Source: Delphinus delphis
Taxonomy: Eukaryota > Chordata > Mammalia > Artiodactyla > Delphinidae
Direction: 5' to 3'
Assembly (NCBI RefSeq): GCF_949987515.2
Contig: NC_082688.1
Location: forward strand, 73,598,731 to 73,662,730
DNA length: 64,000 bases
The notes below the pieces were generated by a model. The model worked only from the letters and a program-made list of their open reading frames with translations, did not search any database and was not told the DNA's origin. This document shows, piece after piece, positions 34,692 to 43,706 of the stretch. Every line of letters starts with the position of its first letter. The first letter of the stretch is position 1. The position numbers and the translations under genes were made by a program.

Positions 34692-37210
34692 TTTTTGTTC
34701 TAGTTCTGTGAAAAATGCCACAGGTAATTTGGTAGGAATTGCATTGAATCTGTAGATTGCTTTGCATAGTATAGTCACTTTGACAATACTGATTCTTCCA
34801 ATCCAAGAATATGGTATATCTCTTCATCTGTTTGTGTCATCTTTGATTTCTTTCATCATTGTCTTTAGTAATCTGAGTACAAGTCTTTTATCTCCTTAGG
34901 TAGGTTTATCCCTAGGTATTTTATTCTTTTTGTTGAAATGGTGAATGGGATTGTTTCCTTAATTTCTCTTTCTGATCTTTTGTTGTTATTGAATAGGAAT
35001 GCAAGAGATTTCTGTGTATTAATTTTGTATCCTGCAACTTTACCAACTTCATTGATTAGCTCTAGTAGTTTTCTGATGGCATCTTTAGGATTCCCTATGC
35101 ATAGTACCTTGTCATCTGCAAACAGTGACAGTTTTACCTCTTTTCCAATTTGTATTACTTTTATTTCTTTTTCTTCTCTGATTGCTGTGGCTAGGACTCC
35201 CAAAACTATGTTGAATAATAGTGGTGAGAGTGGAAATCCTTGTCTTGTTCCTGATCTTAGTGGAAATGCTTTCAGTTTTTCACCATTGAGAATGATGTTT
35301 GCCGTGGGTTTGTTGTACATGGCCTTTATTATGTTGAGATAGGTTCCCTCTATGCCCACTTTCTGTAGAGTTTTTATCATAAATGGTGTTAAATTTTGTC
35401 AAAAGCTTTTTCTGCATCTATTGAGATGATCATATGGTTTTTATTCTTCAATTTGTTAACATAATGTATCACATTGATTGATTTGCATATATTAAAGAAT
35501 CCTTGCATCACTGGGATAAATTCTACTTGATCATGGTGTATGATCATTTTAATGTGCTGTTGGATTCTGTTTGCTAGTATTTTGTTGAGGATTTTTGCAT
35601 CTATATTCATCAGTGATATTGGTCTGTAATTTTCATTTTCTGTACTATCTCTGTCTGGTTTTGGTATCATGGTGATTGTGGCCTCATACATTGAGTTTGG
35701 GAGTGTTTCTTCCTCTGAAATTTTTTGGAAGAGTTTGAGAAGGATGGGTTTTGGCTCTTCTCTAAATGTTTGATGGAATTCACCTGTGAAGCCATCTGGT
35801 CCTGGACTTTTGTTTTTTGGAAGATTTTTAATTACACTTTCAATCTCATTACTTGTGATTGGTCTGTTAATATTTTCTACTTCTTCCTGGTTCAGTCTCA
35901 GAAGTTTGTATCTTTCTAAGAATTTGTCCATTTCTTCCAGGTTGTCCATTTTATTGGCATAGAGTTGCTTGCAGTAGTCTCTTATGATGCTTTGTATTTC
36001 TGTGTTGCCCATTGTAACTTCTCCTTTTTCACTTCTAATTTTATTGATTTGAGTCCTCTCCCTCTTTTTCTTGATGAGTCTGGCTAAAGGTTTATCAATT
36101 TTGTTTATCTTCTCAAAGAACCAGCTTTAAGTTTCATTGATTTTTTTGCTGTTGTTTTCTTCGTTTCTATTTCAGTTATTTCTGCTCTTATTTTTATGAT
36201 TTCTTTCTTCTACTAACTTTGGGTTTTGTTTGTTCTTCTTTCTCTAGTTCATTTAGGTGTAAGATTAGATTGTTTGTTTCAGATTTTTCTGGTTTCTTGA
36301 GATAGGATTGTATTTCCATAAACTTCCCTCTTAGAACTGCTTTGGCTGCATCCCATATGTTTTGGATCGTCATGTTTTTGTTGTCATTTATCTCTAGGTA
36401 TTTTGTGATTTCCTCTTTGATTTCTTCAGTGATGTATTGGTTATTTAGTAATGTATTGTTTAGCCTCCATGTGTTTGTGTTTTTTACGTTTTTTCCCCTG
36501 TAATTCATTTTTCATCTCATAGCACTGTGGTTGGAAAAGATGCTTGATATGATTTCAATTTTCTTAAATTTACCGAGGATTCATTTGTGACCCAAGATGT
36601 GATCTATACTGGAGAATGTTCCATGTGCCTTTGAGAAGAAAGTGTAATCTGCTATTTTTGGATGGAATGTCCTATAAATATCAATTAAATCTATCTGGTG
36701 TATTGTGTCATTTAAAGCTTGTGTTTCCTTATTAATTTTCTATCTGGATGATCTGTCCATTGGTGTAAGTTAGGTGTTAAAGTCCTCCACTATTATTGTG
36801 TTACTGTTGATTTTCTTTATAGCTCTTAGCATTTACCTTATGTATTTGGGTGCTCCTATGTTGGGTGCATATATATTTATAATTGTTATATCTTCTTCTT
36901 GGACTGATCCCTTGATTATTATGTACTGTCCTTCCTTGTCTCTTTTAACATTCTTTATTTTAAAGTCTATTTTATCTGATACGAGTATTGCTATTCCAGC
37001 TTTCTTTTGATTTCTATTTGCACGGAATATCTTTTTCCATCACTTCACTTTCAGTCTGTATGTGTCCCTAGGTCTGAAGTGGGTCTCTTGTAGACAGCAT
37101 ATACACAGATCTTGTTTATGTATTCATTCAGTGAGCCTGTGTCTTTTGGTTGGAATATTTAATCCAGTCACATTTAAGGTGATTATCGATATGTATGTTC
37201 CTATTACTGT
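34692..37210 (-). pseudogene. L1 ORF2p, endonuclease and RT, C-terminus deleted, start codon lost
   Basis: On the minus strand the APE-type endonuclease region (37210 to about 36500) is followed by the linker (open 36508-36194) and RT (open 36012-35389 and 35380-34865). RT landmarks include [28 protein letters not shown] and an intact FADD at 35111-35122. The endonuclease has several stops. The usual ATG of ORF2 is ACA at 37210-37208. The region after PMAFFTELE, including the Cys motif, is deleted. Neighbour: ORF1 lies immediately upstream with a spacer of about 58 bases. Confidence 0.9.
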
Positions 37211-37268
37211 TTTCTTAATTATTTTGGGTTTGTTTTTGTAGTTCCTTTTCTTCTCTTGTGTTTCCCAA

Positions 37269-38175
37269 TTACGGAAGTTCCTTTAGCATTTGTTGTAGAG
37301 CTGGTCTGGTGGTGCTGACTTCTCTTTGCTTTTGCTTGCCTGTAAAGCTTCTGATTTCTCCGTCGAATCTGAATGAGAACCTTGCTGGGTACAGTAATCT
37401 TGGTTGTAGGTTCTTCCCTTTCATCACTTTAAATATATCATGTGACTCCCTTCTGGCTTGTAGAATTTCTGCTAAGAAATCAGCTGTTAACCTTATGGGA
37501 GTTCCTTTGTATGTTATTTGTCATTTTCCCCTTGCTGCTTTTAATGATTTTTCTTTGTCTTTAATTTTTGCCAATTTGACTACTATGTGTCTCGGCGTGT
37601 TTCTCCTTGGGTTTATCCTGCCTGGGACTCTCTGTGCTTCCTGGACTTGGGTGGCTATTTCCTTTCCCATGTCAGGGAACTTTTTGACTATAATCTCTTC
37701 AAATATTTTCTCAGGTCCTTTCTCTCTCCCTTCTCCTTCTGGGACCCCTATAAGGAGGATGTTGTTACGTTTAATGTTGTCCCAGCAGTCTCTTAGGCTG
37801 TCTTCATTTCTTTTCGTTCTTTTTTCTTTATTCTGTTCCACAGCAGTGCATTCCACCATTCTGTCTTGCAGTTAACCTATCTGTTCTTCTGCCTCAGTTA
37901 TTCTGCTATTGATTCCTTCTAGTGTAGTTTTCATTTCAGTTATTGTATTGTTCATCTCTGTTTGTTTGTTCTTTAATTCTTCTAGGTCTTTGTTAAACAT
38001 TTCTTGCATCTTCTCGATCTTTGCCTCCATTCTTTTTCCAAGGTCCTGGATCATCTTCACTCTCATTACTCTGAATTTCTTTTCCTGGATGGTTGCCTAG
38101 CTCCACTTCATTTAGTTGTTTTTCTAGGGTTTTATCTTGTTCCATCATCTGGTACACAGTCCTCTGCCTTTTCAT
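37269..38175 (-). pseudogene. L1 ORF1p, whole length but frameshifted
   Basis: Minus strand from the ATG at 38175 to TAA at 37271-37269, about 300 codons as normal for ORF1p. The order is basic N-terminus, coiled coil (open 38066-37872), RRM-like domain (open 37859-37521, with LLIGVPEGEGREKGPEKIFE), then C-terminal domain ending ALQQMLKELP. At least two frameshifts and a stop near 37865 separate these pieces. Confidence 0.9.
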
Positions 38176-39084
38176 TTTGTCTATCTTTCTGTGAATGTGG
38201 TTTTCGTTCCACAGGCTGCAGACTGTAGTTCTTCTTGCTTCTGCTGTCTGCCCTCTGGTGGATGAGGCTATTTAAGAGGCTTGTGCAAGTTTCCTGATGG
38301 GAGGGACTGGTGATGGGTAGAGCTGACTGTTGCTCTGGTAGGCAGAGCTCAGTAAAAATTTAATCTGCTTCTCTGTTGATGGGTGGGGCTGGGTTCCCTC
38401 TCTGTTGGTTGTTTGGCTGAGGCAACCCAGCATTGGAGCCTACCCGGCTCTTTGGTGGGGCTAGTGGTGGACTCTGGGAAGGCTCACGCCAAGGAATACT
38501 TCCTAGAACTTCTGTCTTCCAGTGTCCTTGTCCCCGTGGTGAGCCATAGCCATCCCCACCCCCCTGCAGGAGACCCTCCAACACTAGCAGGTAGGTCTGA
38601 TTCAGTCTCTTATGGGGTCACTGCTCCTTCCCCTGGGACCCGATGCACACACTACTTTGTGTGTGCCCTCCAGTGTTGAGTCTCTGTTTCCCCCAGCCCT
38701 GTTGAAGTCCTGCAATCAAATCCCACTAGTCTTCCAAGTCTGATTCTGTGGGAATTCCTCCTCCCGTTGCTGGATCACCAGGTTGGGAAACCTGACATGG
38801 GGCTCAGAACCCTTACTCCAGTGGGTGGACTTCTGTGGTATAAGTGTTCTCCAGTTTGTGAGTCACCCACCCACCAGTTATGCGATTTGATTTTATTGTG
38901 ATTGTGCCTCTCCTACCATCTCATTGTGGCTTCTCCTTTGTCTTTGGATGTGGGGTATCTTCTTTTTTGGTGAGTTCCAGTGTCTTGTCGAAGATTGTTC
39001 AGCAGTTAGTTGTGATTCCGGTGATCTCACAAGAGGGAGTGAGCACACGTCCTTCTACTCTGCCATCTTGAACCAATCTCCTCT
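38176..39084 (-). promoter_or_regulatory. L1 5'UTR (internal promoter region)
   Basis: About 900 bp between the L1 5' end and ORF1. Mammalian L1 5'UTRs contain the internal Pol II promoter. This one is CT- and GT-rich on plus, has no tandem monomers that I can see, and does not match the GC-rich 5'UTR at 41445-42782. Confidence 0.7.
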
Positions 39085-40023
39085 CTCTTGATAAGTAAAG
39101 TTTCTTTCCAGTTGCTCTCCTTTTTGTCAGAGTGCCAGTTCCACTTCCAGTATTGTTCTGCTTAGGTTGCTGGGAGGCCAGTAATTCCTTAACATAAGTT
39201 TTAAGAAAGACCATTTCCTAGAATTTTCTTTCAAAGAAGAGTATTAGTAAAAATATCTCTGAATTCTAAATACTCGTATTAAAGGAAAGACAGTACATTT
39301 ACTCAGCCAACAATGGTTGTTGAGAACTACATTGTATATTCCCTACAATATCTGAGGAACTGTGAATTTGCAAATGAAGTTATGGTTTTTCCCCTTTCTG
39401 CAAGACTGCCTTTTGTTCTCTTACTCTCCTATTTGCCCAGCAAAACAAGTTAAGAGTTTACACATTTTGTTGCAAAGATTCTGAGGGTTTGATGAATGTT
39501 CATTCATCCATTCTGCAAGCATATATTGTCCATTATGTATCGGGCATGGGGTAGGTCCAAGATACTCAATCTTGAGTAGAACATGGTGTAGGAATAGGAG
39601 CAGAAAATCAGTTGAATTTTGAAGACATAAAATGGAAGTGATTCCTTGAGTGGGTGTACTTGAATTTGAATTTTTGGCCTGTCATGTATTATCTGTATGA
39701 CCTTGAAAATGGCACAATTTTTCTAAACTCCAGCCCCACACTGGTAGAATGTGATCATTAATTCATCTTTCACAGAACTGTTATGACAGTTTAATGACAA
39801 TGTATAGAACGTATTTCTCAGCTAGCAATTTTTAATACATATTAATTCTCTCCTCATTTTTAATTCAGCCACACATAAAGGTAGACAAAGCAAATTCAGA
39901 AAGGATGTTTTAGTTATGGAGGTAGAAGGTGAATAAAAGCTTTTGGGAAATAAGCTCTCTGCTGAAATAATCTCACTTATTAGACTAAGGGAAGGTCTCT
40001 TAGAAAGGCGTTGCTTTCTTTCT
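39085..40023. other. Unique sequence with L2 and MIR relics
   Basis: A reverse L2 3' end relic is at about 39495-39595 (CATTCATCCATTCTGCAAGC). A plus-strand MIR relic is at about 39650-39810 (TATCTGTATGACCTTGAAAA). No gene is seen. Confidence 0.55.
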
Positions 40024-40035
40024 CAGCCTGAACTC

Positions 40036-40258
40036 TTTTTTTTTTTTTTTTTGCGGTACGCGAGCCTCTCACTGTTGTGGCCTCTCCCGTTGTGGAGCAC
40101 AGGCTCCGGACACACGGGCTCCAGACGCGCAAGCTCAGCGGCCATGGCTCACGGGCCCAGCTGCTCCGCGGCATGTGGGATCTTCCCGAACCGGGGCACT
40201 AACCCGTGTCCCCTGCATCGGCAGGCAGACTCTCAACCACTGCACCACCAGGGAAGCC
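40036..40258 (-). mobile_element. CHR-2 type SINE with internal 15-bp duplication
   Basis: Minus-strand copy with poly(T) at 40036-40051. It has an extra block: GGCTCCGGACACAC (40102-40115) is followed by GGGCTCCAGACGCGC (40116-40130), where other copies have this motif once. The candidate TSD CAGCCTGAACTC against CAGCCTCAATCC matches at 9 of 12. Confidence 0.92.
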
Positions 40259-40429
40259 CAGCCTCAATCCATGCTCATCAGAGTACATAAGACCAGAAAA
40301 TATCACACTGAACCTCTGATAGTTTTGGCTTATTTTTCCACAGAGCACAACCCAAATGCGTTTTCCTCAGCATCATTTGATCTTTCATTAAATTAATAAA
40401 CTTCTCTTTTGAAGACATTAATAATTCTG

Positions 40430-40640
40430 TTTATTATGACATAACTATATGCAAAGGAGTTTATCCTTGGTCTTCACAACAATACTGTGAACTAGGTATA
40501 TAATTATTTTTATTTTATACAAGGGAAAAGTGAGACTTATAAAAGTGAGACTTATAAAAGTGAAATAATTTGCCCAAACTCACATGTCTACTATGGAGGA
40601 CTGAACTAAGGTTTGTCTGGCTGCAGTGATTATACTGCTT
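40430..40640 (-). repeat. MIR SINE relic with a 15-bp tandem duplication
   Basis: The reverse MIR core is seen as TTTGCCCAAACTCACATGTC and flanks. The unit AAGTGAGACTTATAA occurs at 40528-40542 and 40543-40557, with a partial third start to 40563. Confidence 0.75.
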
Positions 40641-40906
40641 TGAAATTGCAATAAAAAATAATTATTCCACTTTTTAAGCAATTTTCCCAAGAAATAGAGG
40701 ACAGAGGCCCTTGCTTCTTTACTTCAAAGGCTCTTGAAATGATATTGCTTAGCTGATACTCTCCTAAATTGGTTTATCCTATGGGAACAATTAAGCAATA
40801 ATCACTTATAAGTGGCTTCAGGGAAATGCTGAAGATGGACCTTGTTAGTCTACAACTCCTAAACAAAATAATTGAAAATATGGCCGTAGTTAAAATAGCT
40901 TTTTGT

Positions 40907-41258
40907 GGACTTCCCTGGTGGCATAGTGGTTAAGAATCTGCCTGCCAGTACAGGGGAAATGGGTTCGAGCCCTGGTCTGGGAAGATCCCACATGGTGCAG
41001 AGCAGCTAAGCCTGTGTGCCACAACTACTGAGCCTGTACTCTAGAGCCCACAAGCCACAACTACTGAGCCCACGTGCCACAGCTACTGAAGCCTACATGC
41101 CTAGAGCCTGTGCTCTGCAACAAGAGAAGCCACCTCAATGAGAAGCCCGCACACCACAAAAAAGAGTAGCCCGCACTCACCACACCTAGAGAAAGCCTGT
41201 GCACAGCAATGAAGACACAATGCAGCCATAAACAAACAAACAAACAAATAAATAAATA
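40907..41258 (+). mobile_element. CHR-1 type SINE
   Basis: Plus-strand copy of about 350 bp with GGACTTCCCTGGTGGCATAG (box A area) and GGGTTCGAGCCCTGG (box B), repeated CACAACTACTGAGCC motifs, and a tail of (CAAA)n then (TAAA)n. I found no clean TSD. Confidence 0.92.
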
Positions 41259-41444
41259 GGTGATGTGTGATCACTACACACTTGTAAAAATAAATACCTT
41301 TTTGTTTCTGTGGAATACATGAGAATATATGGAATAAATTAAGGCACATTTGTTTGTATAAGAGCATAATATACATTTGATACAAAACGGAAATTTGGGG
41401 CAAGAATGCACTGCTTTTGTCCTGATAGAAAGAAAATGATGCCT

Positions 41445-42782
41445 AATGGGGCAGAGTCAAGATGGCAGTGTGGGAAGATGCGGAGTTTGTGTCTCCCCAC
41501 AACTAGGGCACCTCCTGGATGCTGGTGGGGGACCTCAATGCCCAAGGAGATGGGAGGATCCCCTGAGCGACTGAGTAGGACATGGAGGGAGTAAGGGGGG
41601 AGGAGAAGTGGAGGCCTACAGGACTGGCTCCCCTGAGGTGGTGGCTCGGGGGGGGAAGGGGTTCCCAGACCTGGACCCTTGGGGGCTAGGAGATCAGGGG
41701 AAATATGCCTAGCTTTCCCCTGCCCAATCGGGCCAGGAAGCCTATGGGGCTCCTGGGCCAGGCCCTCTGCCCTCCAAGGCCCTCTGGGACATGTTGGGCC
41801 TAGGGGAGTAGGAGGGAGGCAGGGGGAGAAGAGGAGAGGTGGCGGGCAGGGAGGGGCCCTCCTGGACTGGAGGATCAGGGGAGGTGCAACAGGCATTTCT
41901 GCCACCCACTCAGCCCTGGGAATCCTGTTGGGCTTCTGGGTCTGATCCCCTACCTTCCGGGCCCCCACTGGCCATGTGGCTCCTTGGGCATCGGAAGGAG
42001 TGGCGGGGTGGAGAAGAAGAGAGGCCAACAGGGAGGGGCCCTCCGGGATCAGAGGATCGGGGTAAATGGGCCTAGCATTTCCCCCGCCCACTCGGGCCCA
42101 GTGAGCCTGCTGGAGTTCTGGACCTGATCCTCCGACCTCAAAGGCCAAAGACACTCCTGAACCCCTCCTGCTGTGTTGAGCCTAAGCCCCAACCTCTACC
42201 CACCAGGGCCTTTTCCGGCCCTGTGGGTCCTAAGCATAGGCCCCGCTCCCTGCCTAAACCGCAGCCCTGCCTAAGTACCGCCCCACCAGCCAAGGCCTCT
42301 TCTGGCTTTTTCTTTGCCCCCTCTTTTTTACTATTGTGGCTCTATTTTACCTTCCACTTCTTGTTTCATCTCTATTTGTATTTTTTTAATTCTCTCTAAC
42401 ATACCTGTTAGTTTTCTAATCTTGTTTTATTTTTTACTCTTTGTTACTGTTCTGCTCCTTTTTTTCTTTTTCTTTTCTTGTTTTTGTTTTTGCTGCCCCA
42501 TGCGACTTGCACAATCTTGGTTCACAAACTGGGCGTTGGGTCAGAGCTACTGTGGTGTGAACTCTGAGTCCGAACCACCAGACTAACAGAGAACCTCAGA
42601 CCCCAGGGAGTATTCATCAGAGTTAGGTCTCCCAGAGGTCCTCATCTTGGCACCAAGACCCAGCTCTACCTAACAGCCTACAAACTGCAGTGCTGGAAGC
42701 CTCAGGCCAAACAATCAATAACACAGGAACACAATCCCACCCATCAAAAAAAAAAAAGAGACAACAAGAAGATATATCACAG
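41445..42782 (+). promoter_or_regulatory. L1 5'UTR, GC-rich, with tandem monomers
   Basis: The first 850 bases are the most GC-rich part of the window. A unit of about 181 bp recurs, marked by GATCAGGGG at 41692, GATCAGGGG at 41873 and GATCGGGG at 42055, with GGGAGGGGCCCTCC before the last two. Tandem 5'UTR monomers are known from mouse L1, where they carry promoter activity. From about 42300 the 5'UTR becomes T-rich, then leads to ORF1. Confidence 0.75.
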
Positions 42783-43648
42783 ATGAAGGAGCAAGGTAAA
42801 AACCTACAACCAAATAAATGAAGAGGAAATAGGCAACCTACCTGAAAAAGAATTCAGAGTAGTGATAGTAAAAATGATCCAGAATCTCAGACACAGATGG
42901 AGGCACGGATTGAGAAAATACAAGAAATGTTTAACAAACATCTAGGAGAACTAAAGAACAAACAAACAGAGATGAACAACATGATAACTGAAATGCAAAA
43001 TACACTAGAAGGAATCAATAACAATAACTGAGGCAGAAGAACGAATAAGTGAGCTGGAAGACAAAAGGTGGAAATAATTGCTGAGGAGCAGAATAAAGAA
43101 AAAAGAATGAAAAGAATTGAAGACAATCTCAGAGACCTCTGGGACAACACTAAACGCACCAACATTCGAATTATAGCGGTCCCAGAAGAAGAGAAAAAGG
43201 GTCTGAGAAAATATTTGAAGACATCATAATGGAAAACTTCCCTAGCGTGGGAAAGGAAATAGTCACCCAAGTCCAAGAAGCACAGATAGTCCCATGCAGG
43301 ATAAACCCTAGGAGAAACACACCAAAACACATATTACTCAAACTAACAAAAATTAAATTCAAAGAGAAAATATTAAAAGCAGCAAGGGAAAAGCAAAAAT
43401 AATATACAAAGGAATCCCCATAAGGTTATCAGCTGATCTTTCCAGCAGAAACTCTGCAGGCCAGAAAGGAGTGGCAGGATATACTTAAATTGATGAAAGG
43501 GAAGAACCTACAACCAAGATTACTCTACTCAGCAAGGATCTCATTCAGATTTGATGGAGAAATCAAAAGCTTTTCAGACAAGCAAAAGCTAAGAGAATTC
43601 AGCACCACCAAACCAGCTTTACAACAAATGCTAAAGGAACTTCTCTAG
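42783..43648 (+). pseudogene. L1 ORF1p, full span, frameshifted
   Basis: From the ATG at 42783 to TAG at 43646-43648 (normal ORF1 length, about 290 codons). The coiled-coil part, the RRM part (IIAVPEEEKKG area near 43170) and the C-terminal domain (ending LQQMLKELL) are all recognisable, but indels, for example near 43018-43030 and 43190-43200, split the frame. No long open piece is left on plus; the long minus-strand frame at 42887-43330 is its shadow. Confidence 0.88.
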
Positions 43649-43706
43649 GCGAGAAACACAAGAGAAGAAAAAGATCCACAAAAACAAACCCCCCAAAATT
43701 AAGAAA

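Larger units (their letters stand above)
34532..39084 (-). mobile_element. L1 with 5'UTR, ORF1 and ORF2, internally deleted
   Basis: On the minus strand the element starts near 39084 (GAGATTGGTTCAAGATGGCA, the usual L1 5' end) and runs through a 5'UTR, ORF1, ORF2 and a short-type 3'UTR to a tail seen as poly(T) at 34532-34539. About 1.2 kb is missing: near 34690 the text jumps from ORF2 (ACAGAACTAGAACAAAAA) to the 3'UTR (TATGGACACCAAG). The total is 4.55 kb against 6-7 kb for a full element. A possible TSD is AGTAATTTCTTT (left) against AGTAAAGTTTCTTT (right), with a 2-base gap, so weak. Confidence 0.9.

Noticed and set aside
37258..37875. 205-codon plus-strand open frame
   Set aside because: Antisense shadow of L1 ORF1 in the minus-strand element.
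40907..41000. tRNA-like box A and box B signals here and in the other SINEs
   Set aside because: They belong to tRNA-derived SINE heads followed by SINE bodies and tails, not to tRNA genes.
41445..42290. CpG-island-like GC-rich block
   Set aside because: It lies wholly inside an L1 5'UTR bounded by a TSD, so it is not a host gene promoter.
42887..43330. 147-codon minus-strand open frame
   Set aside because: Antisense shadow of ORF1 in the plus-strand L1.
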